A stretch of DNA of 64,000 nt from assembly GCF_040954645.1 (NCBI RefSeq), contig NC_092804.1:150607108-150671107 (forward strand), in the 5' to 3' direction. Positions within the stretch are counted from its first letter, which is position 1. Every line of letters starts with the position of its first letter. The stretch comes from Diabrotica undecimpunctata. Lineage: Eukaryota > Arthropoda > Insecta > Coleoptera > Chrysomelidae. Below are positions 34,386 to 44,679 of the stretch, piece by piece. The position numbers and the translations under genes are program-made. Under the pieces are notes generated by a model that was not told where the DNA came from, searched no databases, and saw nothing but the letters and a program-made list of their open reading frames with translations.

Positions 34386-34656
34386 TAAAATAAAATAAGT
34401 TTATAACATTTTAAATATAAAAATTATTATCGGTAAGATAGTTTCGAAACAAATTCAGATTTCTGCTTTAATCTGGAGCCTTCTAAAAATTGCAAGGCAT
34501 AGCCAGACGTTGATAAAGATGTTAATAGAGACATGGAGGATCTAAAATTTGCATTCCACGACATGTCTCGTCAACTAAGCAGAAATCCTTAACGAATTTG
34601 TTTCTTGTACTCATACAGAGTAGATCCGAATAAAATGAAAAAGCCAGAAAAAATTT

Positions 34657-34740
34657 GATTTCACGTTCAAAGCGTCTATGTATCTGTTGATACGTATTTC
34701 GACTAAATAAGTCTCATCAGAACAGTTATTTATAGCCGTT
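34657..34740 (-). ncRNA. Hammerhead ribozyme copy, minus strand
   Basis: The reverse complement of this segment carries the same core as the 35029 copy: CTGATGA (34720-34714), GACT/AGTC stem II, GAA, the ATA-CG-TAT minimal stem III and the AACAG/CTGTT stem I, then CATAG pairing with CTATA. The outer TTTCACGTT arm of stem I is lost because the flank changes to TTCTTCGGC. The core is canonical. Confidence 0.75.
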
Positions 34741-34996
34741 CTTCGGCAAATTCGTTAAGGATTTCCGCTTAGTTGACGAGACATGTCGTATAATGCAAAT
34801 TTTAGATTCCCCATGTCTCTATTAACATCTTTATCAACGTCTGGCTATGCCTTGCAATTTTTGGAAGGCTCCAGATTAAAGCAGAAATCTGAATTTGTTT
34901 CGAAACTATCTTACCGATTTTTCTATCAGATGTCGCTATTGCGTCCATAACGAACCCATTTTATTGTTGCTTCCTAATAAGACAGAGAAGATTATT

Positions 34997-35090
34997 TTTC
35001 ACGTTAAGAACGGCTATGAATAACTGTTCTGATGAGACTTATTTAGTCGAAATACGTATCAACAGATACATAGACGCTTTGAACGTGAAA
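34997..35090 (+). ncRNA. Hammerhead ribozyme, full type I fold
   Basis: Core CTGATGA (35029-35035), stem II GACT/AGTC (35036-35039 with 35045-35048, loop TATTT), GAA (35049-35051), stem III ATA/TAT with a CG loop (35052-35059), cleavage residue C35060. Stem I pairs CTGTT (35024-35028) with AACAG (35061-35065), then CTATG (35014-35018) with CATAG (35069-35073), and is closed by a perfect 9-bp helix TTTCACGTT (34997-35005) with AACGTGAAA (35082-35090). All invariant positions are present. Confidence 0.87.
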
Positions 35091-35329
35091 TCAAATCTTT
35101 TCTGGCTTTTTCATTTTATAAAAATTATTATATTTATAGTTTTAATAAAAAAAAAATACCACAACTATTCAAATTACTTCGCAAGGGATAGTTTTTATAG
35201 GAATAGAAATAACTAAAACAGTAAATAAATCTAAATTTATAATCACTGTCTAATTAAACAATTCATAATTGCTTGACTTTACAATTATATAAAGGGAACA
35301 CGGACATAACCAGCTAAGTCACAGATTAA

Positions 35330-35595
35330 CCATTTTAAGTTATTGAATCTTTTACCTTTGAATCCCTTGTATCTTGTTGTTGGCTTGAGTCTTAGACTTT
35401 TAACAAAAATACTTAATTCTCCTTACCTCATTTGTACTCTGACTGTTGTTGCTTCAATGTTGTTTAGCTGTGGTGTTAGGATTCTAATGTATTTGTTTTT
35501 TTTTTTATTAGGATCGTTGTGCTTTCTGATCTTCCTCTATTATCGTTTCTATAGATGTCGTAGCCAGGAAACTTAATGTTCAATCTCGTATTTTC
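35330..35595 (-). pseudogene. Jockey/I-type LINE endonuclease fragment
   Basis: The minus strand reads FPGYDIYRNDNRGRSESTTI and, after a shift, LNNIEATTVRVQM. These are the P-GY-xYR-D ... IE-x-x-x-V blocks of the apurinic/apyrimidinic endonuclease at the start of LINE ORF2. The start of the domain (the N-x-N-G block) is missing or undetected between this and the gag-like ORF at 35600-36385. The usual GG before AILI reads as SES-TTI. Confidence 0.65.
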
Positions 35596-35599
35596 GTAT

Positions 35600-36385
35600 T
35601 AAATTGTTATACTCGTATATGTCCCAAAGATATTTGGGGGAGGCCCATCAAAACTAGCCTTGGTTTGATATGATGCTCTAGGGGGAAGGCGGTCCATTGG
35701 ATTGATTTTGTGTTGTTCTAGTATAGTCCTCTATCATTTTGACCATTTTTCTACAGTTGTCTGGGCTTTTTGCTTGAATGATGGTGTCCCCCCCATTTTG
35801 TGCTATCTTATGAACTGTAATAATACCTTGCTGTTGTGCAATATTCAGGATCGCACCGAATTCATTAGCGCTCTGTAATTTTATTACAGGCGGTTTTTGT
35901 TGACATTTTGTGTGTTGTTCAGATAATACGATGTCTTCTGTTTATTGACTACTGGCGTTGTCGCCAGTGTCCATGTCTTTATTTGTACAAATAGCACAGC
36001 TTTCTTACGTATTATCTTCCGGCTATACTTGAGGTTTCCTATTTGGTAGAGGCGAGAAATCGTTTTTGGTCCTAGGTTTTTTCACATTTGGTGTTTCCTC
36101 GTTGACAGGGCGTTTTTCTGCCGCTTTTTGAGCTTCTTCGCTTTCGGAGGTTCTGGAATCTTCGTCATACGAGTTTCTCCCGTAGATTTTGTCGGTAATG
36201 TTGCTTTTGACTTTGATTCTAAAGCCGCAGTCTGGTTTGCCCAGGTATCTTATTTTTGACTCTCTTGCGGAGGTTTTAATTTGTAATTCTGAGAATTTTT
36301 GTCTCAGTATTATTATTTCCTCGTCTTCTTTCTGTAGCAGCTTTTTAAAATTCGCCAGTTCGGAGTTTTCATCCTGGTGTTTGAT
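35600..36385 (-). pseudogene. LINE ORF1 (gag-like) C-terminal half
   Basis: A fairly long minus-strand reading gives HQDENSELANFKKLLQKEDE (coiled-coil-like), a lysine- and glutamate-rich linker (EEAQKAAEKRPVNEETPN), then PPVIKLQSANEFGAILNIAQ and DNCRKMVKMIEDYTRTTQNQ, an RRM-like core of Jockey/I-type ORF1. Three stops interrupt it (near 36015, 35945 and 35690). It lies just upstream, in minus-strand order, of the endonuclease fragment at 35330-35595, the order expected for one element. Confidence 0.6.
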
Positions 36386-37218
36386 ATATTATATTACCAA
36401 TAAATTTTATTATATTAGCATGCCATTGACTTTTATCTGCAAATTTGCGGCAAGCATTACGTTTTTTACTAGAATTTCTCCAGGATTCGCAATACCGTTA
36501 GGCTGAAAATTACTTTGAAAATTCTCATTAGTCACTAATACCAAAAACAAAGTATATAAGGTTCTCGAAACAAATATAATAATAATAATAATAAAATACC
36601 TGTACTTATTTCACTTGACAATTCTTCCATATCAGAACGATTGTAACTACATAGAACCTAAAACTGCATATGGCTCTTCAATACTATTATTACTGCTTTT
36701 ACCTGAAAGGGATAGGTTACAATAAATTAAGCGTGTATTAAAATGTAATTTTTAACAACTTATTCGAAAATATCCACTTTTAATAATTATTTAAGAAAAT
36801 GACCTGGATAATATAATCTCATTTTGATGGAATGAATGTAATACAACTTCCAAATAAACAAAGGCAAAAAATTAAAGTGTAATCGAGATGTTAAAACTCT
36901 CAAATAATACTTTTAAGGTTAAAAGGTAGGTTACTACTGCACACGAAAAACTAAAATACAAACTAGAAACGTATGAACGTTGGGCTATTACTGCACAACA
37001 CAACCGTCTGTCAACAAATCATAATACGCCTAAGTGATATTGACGACTCCTCTACCGGCATTTAGATCAAATCGATGTGGGCCACTATTGCAACTCAAAT
37101 ATCATTATTTTTAGTTTGCCCACTCTTATACTTTGCGCCTCTTGCACTATGCATCTCGCTACTCCCATATAAACATAATATTTAATGACATGTCACAACA
37201 AAATAGTTTTAGAATCTA
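36386..37218. other. AT-rich flank of the DD82E-like element
   Basis: No gene recognised. A short (AAT)n tract lies at about 36577-36594. Confidence 0.4.
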
Positions 37219-37457
37219 TAGTCGGTTCGCTATATTTACGCGGGTTTCGGATTAACAAAATTATGCTAATGACTCATTGATAACCAGTTGCAGTAAAACG
37301 ACTTCCCAGAAAATTAAATTAGGTAAAAACTGCATTAATAGTCATATTTTAAAATACATTAAAATATCATTAGGTTAGGTATAAATTTGTTACAATATTG
37401 CAGTTGAATTGATTTTTGTCAGTGTTGACATTGTATGTTTGGTGGAAATATTTAAAA

Positions 37458-38759
37458 ATGCCTAGACGTGCGTTAGATGTAGATAGTCTAATTTGTAGTG
37501 TATATAAGTATTTTACGGATGAAAAAGAAAATGGCGGTCCTTTAAAATCGGTAATGTCTGTTCAACAACGAGTATGTAATGCTCTAGGAATTAGTGAAAC
37601 CAAACTAAGAGGAGTATTACAAAATAGCAATAATGAACGGCCGAAAGAAGATCACCGAAAAACTCGCCTATCATTGAAAACGAAAGATATTCCAGATGGA
37701 AAAAAATTTGAAATTCGTGATACCATTTATCGAATGCGAGCCAACAAGGAACATGTGACCTTAAATACAATTCTCTCGGAATTAAAAGATAGAAAATTTG
37801 ACGAAATTGGCAGAACAAGTCTATGGCAAGTGATACATAATTTGGGTTTCAAATTTCAAAAGGAGGATAACAGAAAAGTCCTTTGTGAAAGAAGTTCTGT
37901 TGTGCATAAAAGAATTAACTTTCTAAAAAAATATTCTAAATTAAAAGAAGAAAGGGCAAATTTTATATATTTAGACGAAACATGGATATTTTTTAGGGGT
38001 GCAACCAAGAGAATATGGCAAGATGATAACGTAAAGTCTATCAAACATACTGATGGAGAAGGGAAGCGACACATAATTTTACATGCAGGAGGGAAATCGG
38101 GTTTTATAGAAGGTGCTGATTTAATATTTTCATCTAAATCAAAATCAAGTGACTATCACGATAATATGAACACAGAAATGTTTGTAAAATGGTTACATGA
38201 AAAACTTCTCCCAGGTTTAAGTGAGCCCAGCGTAATTATTTTAGACAATGCACCTTACCATTCTGAAGTATTAAACAAAAGTCCAACGAATTCTTGGACT
38301 GTTAATAAAATTAAAGAATGGTTGACAAAGGAACATATACCATTTACACAACATATTTTAAAATCAGAATTATTACGCTTGGCAAATATCCACGCAAAAC
38401 CAAAAACCTTTGTTGTGGATCAGATTATTGAAAGTTACGGTCATCAAGTTTTACGTCTGCCACCGTATCATTGCCAGTTTAATCCCATCGAATATATATG
38501 GGGAATAGCAAAACAATATGACAACCATATTGGGCCTAACGGTTATAGCGACGACGCAGTTCAGGAAACTTGGCTAAAGGCACTTTCAATTGTAACTCCA
38601 GAAGTGTGGTGCAACTGTATATTCAAGTGCGAGAAACTAATAGAAGATTGGTGGACTCGTGAAAATAAAATAAACGAAATAACTCCAATCATAATAACAA
38701 TTAATGGTGATGACAGTGATGATGATGACGATTATGATATTTTTGATGATAATGACTGA
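37458..38759 (+). CDS. Tc1/mariner-superfamily transposase, DD82E-like, intact
   Basis: 433 codons from ATG 37458 (AAAAATGCC context, MPRRALDVDS) to TGA 38757-38759; upstream in-frame codons lack an ATG. Residues ~30-55 form a helix-turn-helix-like region, and 115-135 (IGRTSLWQVIHNLGFKFQ) the second DNA-binding or hinge motif. The DDE core is complete: YLDETWIF with D173, SDYHDNMNTEMF near 231, IILDNAPYHS with D263, and YHCQFNPIEYIW with E345. There are 81 residues between D263 and E345, against 34 to 41 in classical groups. The C-terminus is strongly acidic (DDSDDDDDYDIFDDND). It should cut and paste its own TIR element in the nucleus. Confidence 0.95.
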   Translation: MPRRALDVDSLICSVYKYFTDEKENGGPLKSVMSVQQRVCNALGISETKLRGVLQNSNNERPKEDHRKTRLSLKTKDIPDGKKFEIRDTIYRMRANKEHVTLNTILSELKDRKFDEIGRTSLWQVIHNLGFKFQKEDNRKVLCERSSVVHKRINFLKKYSKLKEERANFIYLDETWIFFRGATKRIWQDDNVKSIKHTDGEGKRHIILHAGGKSGFIEGADLIFSSKSKSSDYHDNMNTEMFVKWLHEKLLPGLSEPSVIILDNAPYHSEVLNKSPTNSWTVNKIKEWLTKEHIPFTQHILKSELLRLANIHAKPKTFVVDQIIESYGHQVLRLPPYHCQFNPIEYIWGIAKQYDNHIGPNGYSDDAVQETWLKALSIVTPEVWCNCIFKCEKLIEDWWTRENKINEITPIIITINGDDSDDDDDYDIFDDND

Positions 38760-38914
38760 TTTTCATTTTTGTTGGCAAGTTAAATTTTTTTAGTTTTCAT
38801 TAGAAATTCTCTCCATGGAACAAATATACATAGACCATATTTTCTGTGTGAAGTGTAATATAAAATTATTATTAGGTTTATATTAGCCACATTAGACTCT
38901 ATTAATGAAGTATA

Positions 38915-39030
38915 TTGTTCTGAAGCTATTCAATTTACTAATGTTTGTATTTTGAGAACGATTTCCGAAGTGGAAATTGAAACGTCAATAAACGTATTTT
39001 AACCTTTAATTGTGGCTTATTCCCATTTAA
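38915..39030. repeat. Hammerhead-derived repeat segment inside the transposon
   Basis: Contains TATTGTTCTGAAGCTATT, then the hairpin ATTTCCGAAGTGGAAATT followed by GAAACGTC, then TTTAATTGTGGCTTATTCCC. The same blocks, partly rearranged, lie at 56236-56345. The hairpin plus GAAACGTC looks like stem II and the GAA...GUC part of a hammerhead with a degraded CTGANGA box (TTGAGAA). Probably Penelope-like debris caught in the 3' non-coding part of the element. Confidence 0.55.
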
Positions 39031-39239
39031 ATATAAATTTAATTAATGAAGTAATTCTCCTTATTATACTGTCAATTATATAAAAGATTTTCCATTATTA
39101 TTTAATTAAAAAAAGTTATGGATTATTTTTCATTTCATTTGACCAGTTGATATTTCCCCAAAGAGCAGGTAATTAAGACTGGGTACTTACAATAAAATTT
39201 TTAATCCGAAACCCGCGTAAATATAGCGAACCGACTATA

Positions 39240-40880
39240 ATTTAGATCTTTCTCTTTTCTATACTTACGATACGATATAATTTCATAATTTTATACTCAT
39301 TTTATTAGTACATTGTTAAACCTTAGACTTATATGTTAAATTGATAAAATGTTCTTGTTTTTAAAAATTGTCGTAGATAAATCGTATGGTTATCATAAAT
39401 CGATCTACTTTTATTCCAAATATTTTTATGAGACTAAAATTGATTTACATCCCATTAGCCGGTTCTGTATTTGTGGATTTTGCGATACGAATTTCCCCCG
39501 TTCTTAGTTCAAACAAATTAATCATTTTTACCGTCGGCCTCCTCCTTCTACCTGAAATGACCATAAATTCACAGTCTTCCCTTTACCATAATTCGAATTA
39601 TGACTGTGGTCACAATTATATAATTGAACAAATATTTGCCTCAAACCTTATTCATAAATAATGATGCTATGCGATAAGCTTTGCCAAAGACCCTCAAATT
39701 TCATTAAAATCCCTTTTCCGATTATTCCGAGGTTTAAGGATGGCTTAGCCAGGGACAGAGTTATAATAAATGTTATAAATAGTGTAAAATATGTACTGAT
39801 TCCTAATGAATACCAAAATAACATATTACATACACGGGATGTTCCATTGGTAAATGAACAAATGCTAATTTCAGACAGAGGATACTTTAATCTCAAAAAT
39901 TCAATATTTAATGAATCTTATTAATTTAATATCCAAGATAAAGGGTATTTTATCTATTTTGTCAATAATTTTAGATGGTCATAACTTTTAGTAAACCCAA
40001 TGTTACTAAATCACATTTAGAACATGTGTTTTACATAAAAAGGACGTTTGGGACATTGCAACGGTAAATATAAATAAGAGCGAGTACAATTTAAGAGACC
40101 ATTCAAAAATAAAAATTTGTACGGTTAATTAAATAGATGTTATAAATTTATTGTGTTTTTAGTGTTAGTATGTTGAGTTACTTGCTTTTTACACGGTATC
40201 TACTCTCTACTATTATGTTTTTATTTATCAAGAGTAAATTGATCGCCCTAAAAAATAAAGGTTTCTATTAATTTAACTTTGAAGCTTTTACGAACACATA
40301 TAAAAAATACACTAAATTTTCAGTTCTCTTTTTATGTATTTTCTAACACAAATGAATTCATATCGAATGAATGAATGAATGAATTGAAAGCAAAAAACAT
40401 TTTTAAATGTAGAGTGTAGGCGATTGTAAGACGAACCAACGAACACACCTTTCTATGAAAGCGTTTGCCTTATGGCTGAGCTCCAATTCAATATAAAATC
40501 TTTTCTAGATATTGGAAATGTGCACTTTGTATTCTTTTATTCGAATTCGTTGTGGGACTCGAAATCTTAAAGATATTTTAGACAACACAATTTTCTTACA
40601 TCAATATCAGAGGCGTGTTTTTTTATAGGGGTAGATTTGTAAAATAATTTGAAACCTATGGATTTCTTCTCTTATCGCTTCTGCTGTCAAGGTTGTGTCA
40701 CGTGAATTTTATTTTTATTATTTTTTTTTCTTGCTTAATTTTTTTTTTCCTTTTATGTTAATACTACTAGATCACTTGTATATCACTGAAATATTGGTTG
40801 ACTCGCTCATTGCTAATTTGAGCCTGGCCCGTAAAAGATGACATTCTGATGGATAATAGATGAAGTTTAAGTAAAAAGAA
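39240..40880. other. No recognised gene; short AATG microsatellite
   Basis: Two adjacent frames of about 90 codons (39386-39661 and 39661-39924, plus strand) match nothing known to me and have AT-driven composition. An (AATG)n tract of about five units lies at 40360-40384. Confidence 0.45.
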
Positions 40881-40943
40881 AATATTTTTCCTTTAATTAT
40901 CATATTTGACTCATTTCTAAAACACACTTTACAAAAGAAGCCT

Positions 40944-43002
40944 TCTTCTTCTTCTTCTTTTAGCATCATAACCCTGGATGGGTCTTTGCCTGTCTGGCTA
41001 TGTCCTTCCATTCAGATCTCTCTTGTGCCCTTCTTCTCCATTGTCTTATGTTCATTGTTTTCAGGTCGTCTTCCACGTCATCCAACCATCTCGTTCTGGG
41101 CCTTCCTTTTTTTCGCCTTCCTATGGGCTTCCATTGTAACATTTTCTTTGTTGTTTTTGCATCGTTTTGTCTCTGCACATGTCCCAGCCATGACAGTCTT
41201 TGACTTTTCATAAATCTTACAATGTCATAACCTTCATTTAACTCATTAACCTCGTCGTTTCTCCTGATTCTCCATGTGCCATCTTCCTCTTGTACCGGGC
41301 CATATACTTTCCTCAGTATTTTTCTCTCGAATGTCCTGAGTTGGGCTTCATCTTTTTTCGTCATTAATCAAGTTTCACATCCATAGGTTACTACGGGTCT
41401 AAACAGTGTTCTGTAGATAGTCATTTTGGTTCTTTTGTCTAATAATTTCGATGTCATCAATCTTTTATTAGCATAGTATGTACGATTCCCGCTGGAAATA
41501 CGTGCATTAATTTCGCTACTTAAGGAGTTCTTCTGATTGATTTCTGTGCCAAAATATGTAAAGGCATCCACTCGTTCGATAGTATAGTTGTCTATTTTGA
41601 TATAATTTTCATTGTCAGTTATTCTTTTGACTGTCATATACTTCGTTTTTGCTTCGTTTATTTTGAGACCTCTTTTTCTTGCTTCAGGATCAATTTATTT
41701 GAACACTTCCATTAGTCGTGGCTTATTCCTACTAATGATGGCTACATCGTCTGCATATGCAGTAATTTGTACTGATTTGGTGTTTATATGGTAGGTTATA
41801 TTGGTTTTTCTGATGACTGCCTCAAGAACTAGGTTGAATAGCATGGTTGATAGGGCATCTCCCTGTCTTACTCCCATGTTGATGTTAAACAGGGAAGTCA
41901 GTTCTCCATCTACTCTGACTGCGGCTTTTGAACCCTGCAACGTCATTTTTATGAGGCTGATGTATTTCTTAGGTATACCTAGATTACAAAGGTCTTCCAG
42001 CATTCTGTCTCTTTTCACACTACCAAAAGCTTGTTTAAAGTCTATATACATAATTATATAGGTCTATGTCGTATGCATAAGCTTTTTCTTGTATCGTTCT
42101 TAGTATGAATATGTTATCTGTAGTGGCTCTATTTGGTCTGAATCCATTTTGATAATCACCAATTATATTTTCGGAGTATTCTAATAATCTATTGTAGATT
42201 ATACCAGAAAGAATTTTGTATATTATATTTAGCAATGTAATTGCCTATAATTCTGGCAGTATTCTTATCTCCTTTTTTAGATATTGGCTGTATGAGGCCA
42301 ACTGTCCATTCCTCTGGCATTTGCTCCTTCGTCCATATTAATGTTATTAGGTAATGGATTCTTTCCCAGAGTTCGGATCCTCCATGCTTTAATAATTCTG
42401 CCGAAATTCCGTCCGTTCCTGGTGCTTTATTGTTTATTAGTTTATTTATTATCTGAACTACTTCTTCATAACTCTGATTTTCGATGTGCAGCTCCTCCGT
42501 ATAATATGTTGTCTCGTTCTGCTCATTTTCGTTGTCTGCATTTAGATTTTCTTCGAAATATTGTTTCCATCTCATTATAATTTTTTGCTTCTCTGTTAGT
42601 AGTTCTCCGTCCTTGTCTTTGCATATTGTAAGTTTTGATCTAAATGACTGTGTGCTTTCTTTTATGCATTTATAGAATTTTCTGCTTTCGCGTCTGTTGT
42701 TATGCTTTACGATTTCTTGTACTTGTTTTTTCATAGCCTCTCTTTTCTTTCTTCTGCATATTCTAGTGGCTTGTATTCTTTTTTCGTTATAAATCTCACT
42801 GCTATTTCTTGTGTTTCTTAGAAGTTGGTTAAGCCTAGCTTGCCTTTTTTCCTCTACTGCAGTTCTGCATTCATCATCATACCATTCCGCATTTCTTTGC
42901 CTTTTGGCTTTTCCGACAGTTTCCTCTGCTGACTCCGTTATAATTGTTTTTAAATGTCTCCATTCCTTCTCTGCAGTATCTTCCTCTCTGGTTCGGTTGA
43001 GT
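40944..43002 (-). mobile_element. RTE-like LINE, 5' truncated, 16-bp target duplication
   Basis: A 2059-base minus-strand insertion between TTTACAAAAGAAGCCT at 40928-40943 and 43003-43018. The 3' end (right next to 40944) is an (AAG)n tail. The 5' truncation is upstream of the RT domain. It is inserted in Jockey endonuclease sequence, so it is younger than that LINE. It keeps RT palm and C-terminal sequence with few lesions. Confidence 0.95.
40966..43000 (-). pseudogene. RTE-like reverse transcriptase, nearly continuous
   Basis: From 43000 downward: NRTREEDTAEKEWR, RRKKREAMKKQVQEIVKHNN, NKAPGTDGISAELLKHGG, then IYKILSGIIYNRLLEY and GFRPNRATTDNIF, MYIDFKQAFGSVKRDRML (catalytic D), MGVRQGDALSTMLFN, then ITAYADDVAIIS (catalytic YADD), then SSGNRTYYANKRLM, RPVVTYGCET and the C-terminal RLSWLGHVQRQND and GRPRTRWLDDVEDDL block, ending at 40966. 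Lesions are few: frameshifts near 42210 and 42050, and stops near 41695 and 41368. The endonuclease is absent by truncation. Confidence 0.88.
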
Positions 43003-43171
43003 TTTACAAAAGAAGCCTACATTAGTTTTAAAGGATATAAAGTATATCATACGTTACATCCTAATAATACAAAGAGAGGAGGTAGTGCTAACATAATAAA
43101 AGAAACTATCAGAAATCATCGAGCAATAAGCTACACAATAGAGGTGTTTCAAGCTACAAGGACAGTGTTGA

Positions 43172-43420
43172 ATGAAATGAAAGTGTGGGACAGAACTAGA
43201 AGTACAGATATACGACGTAGATGCAAGGTGGAAAACATCAAGGGATGGTTAAGAAATAGAAAAGTGGAATGGAATGGTCATATAACTCAAATGATAACAA
43301 ATAGGGTAGTAAAAACAGCAAGAAACGGTTCCCCAATAGAAAGACGATCAGTAGGAAGACCACGAAAACGATGGAACGACAACTTATTGGAGGCAAATAG
43401 AAAATTTTGTTACAACTATT
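43172..43420 (+). pseudogene. Second LINE 3' tail joined to Jockey fragment
   Basis: The plus strand gives MKVWDRTRSTDIRRRCKVEN, WLRNRKVEWNGHITQM, ITNRVVKTARNGSPIERRSV and GRPRKRWNDNLLEA, the C-terminus of an RTE/BovB-like pol. It continues in the same open frame as the Jockey endonuclease codons, producing a chance 243-codon frame at 42811-43542 across three unrelated sequences. No A-rich tail follows. Confidence 0.7.
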
Positions 43421-44660
43421 TCAGTGTAACATTGGTTACAATTTTTTCTCTTCTTCCCATTGTTTGTAGTTTTGGCGTCAACTGTAACAAGCATATGCTT
43501 TACAGTAGTAATAGGTTCAGGCATCGGACTGTAATTGACTAAACTAACGATTACCATTTCCCGAAATGAGATAACTTCTTGTTTTGGTGTGATGAAACAG
43601 TTATATAATATTAAAATATTGATGACAGCCGTATTTAATAAAACTTCAATTGCAGCTATACGGTACCAGCGAACAGTTTTTGATGCAAGTTGCTCTGCTT
43701 GCAAATTGATCTGAGACGTTAACACCATCTTTTTTTGTTGTAATATATAATTGCTTCAGGTTTAATTATACCTACACCATCTTCCTTAAATTTACCTGCC
43801 TCTTTTATGTCGATTCCATAACTGGTCGTCAAGAAGAGGACATCACGGGTATCGTGCCGGAATATATTTGCTATTCTTACGTAGTGTTCCTAATAAGTTA
43901 CTATTAGCATCTAATAGTTGTTTTGCTAAAGGCACAGACGTGTAGTAATTATCGGTTGTTATAACTTTTCTTTTTTGCTAGATTTATGATTTGGTAGAAT
44001 TAGATGGTCTTTTGCTAAATTTAGTACAACTTTTTTCGATAAATCATTTTATTACATAATAATTTTTAGAGTGTAAACTGCAAATTTACATCATTTAAAC
44101 AGTTTTAAGCCATAACGGTGACACTTTGAAGGTATATATTGCTTGAAAAGTAGTATTCCTAAATCATATTTTTATCAACAACTAGTATTGAGCCAGGATT
44201 ACGTTGTTGGGTAAAACGTAATTGTGTCATTTTAAATACTTTTCTAATTTAATGGCAACGATCATTTGGTAAAGCAGCCGTGTAATCAGCAAAATGTAAG
44301 AATCTCAAAAGAAGCTGAAAGCTGTTTCTGGTCATTACTGAAGAAATAAAAGTAAAATTATACAATTTACTCCAAAAATCAGCAATTTTGGAAAGCTTAA
44401 CAATTGCCATATACATAACACAACCTAAAAAATTGTAAAATTTCTTCTTTATTGGTAGGTTTCCATGCATGAATTCTGAATGATCTGCTATAACTTTGTG
44501 CATTTTTTACTTGCGCAGCATTTCTGTTATTATTCCCTACAATATCTTGTAAAATAGTTCTATTTTGACGATAACTATCATCATAGACATATGATTCATT
44601 ACCAGGAAACGGTATATCGAGACAAATGAGTACTGTTAACTTCGAACCATTTATCGTCAT
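43400..44660 (-). pseudogene. piggyBac transposase pseudogene
   Basis: Minus strand from 44660: an N-terminal region, FRIHAWKPTNKEEILQF, then CVMYMAIVKLSKIADFWSKL and MTRNSFQLLLRFLHFAD (44430-44250), the usual W-PT--EI--F-G--MGI ... YW ... M--NRF--L---LHF series. Further on, decayed VDKNMI, TTDNYYTSVPLAKQLLDANS, LLGTLRKNSKYIPARYP and a terminal NNGKKRKNCNQCYTEI (near 43440-43400). At least four frameshifts and several stops. Confidence 0.82.
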
Positions 44661-44679
44661 AGAGACGTAATATCGCCAA

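Larger units (their letters stand above)
34430..35100. mobile_element. Penelope-like inverted repeat with two hammerheads
   Basis: An imperfect inverted repeat: 34430-34610 is the reverse complement of about 34745-34930 (shared blocks include GATAGTTTCGAAACAAATTC and AGACGTTGATAAAGATGTTA). Each arm is associated with a hammerhead, one on the minus strand between the arms and one on the plus strand just after the right arm. The string ATTTGCATTCCACGACATG matches Penelope-like terminal sequence by recollection. No RT was found. Confidence 0.65.
37219..39237 (+). mobile_element. Intact DD82E-like Tc1/mariner transposon
   Basis: Perfect 37-base TIRs at 37219-37255 and 39201-39237, starting TAGTCGGTTCGCTATATTTA, with TA duplicated on both sides (37217-37218, 39238-39239). 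The total length is 2019 bp and a single complete gene lies inside. The perfect TIRs plus the unbroken gene make this the youngest complete element seen here. A ~115-base repeat segment is carried in its 3' non-coding part (38915-39030). Confidence 0.96.
40890..43170 (+). pseudogene. Jockey endonuclease fragment split by a LINE
   Basis: Left piece LISKTHFTKEA (about 40909-40943); right piece, from the second target duplication (43003-43018), AYISFKGYKVYHTLHPNNT, KRGGSANIIKETIRNH and ISYTIEVFQATRT to about 43166. Joined across the insertion this is the SETHFT...GY-xY-x-x-HP...GGSAIIIK block of a Jockey endonuclease. It is close to the copy at 53140-53320 but clearly diverged. It stops abruptly at about 43170, where a different LINE tail begins. 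Confidence 0.82.

Noticed and set aside
37416..37457. 14-codon extension upstream of the intact transposase ATG
   Set aside because: It begins at TTG, has no ATG, and would not be used as a start in an animal; ATG 37458 has a good A-rich context.
39386..39924. Two adjacent ~90-codon frames as a possible small-gene pair
   Set aside because: Composition is AT-driven, there is no recognisable motif, and the minus strand is equally open over 39648-39896.
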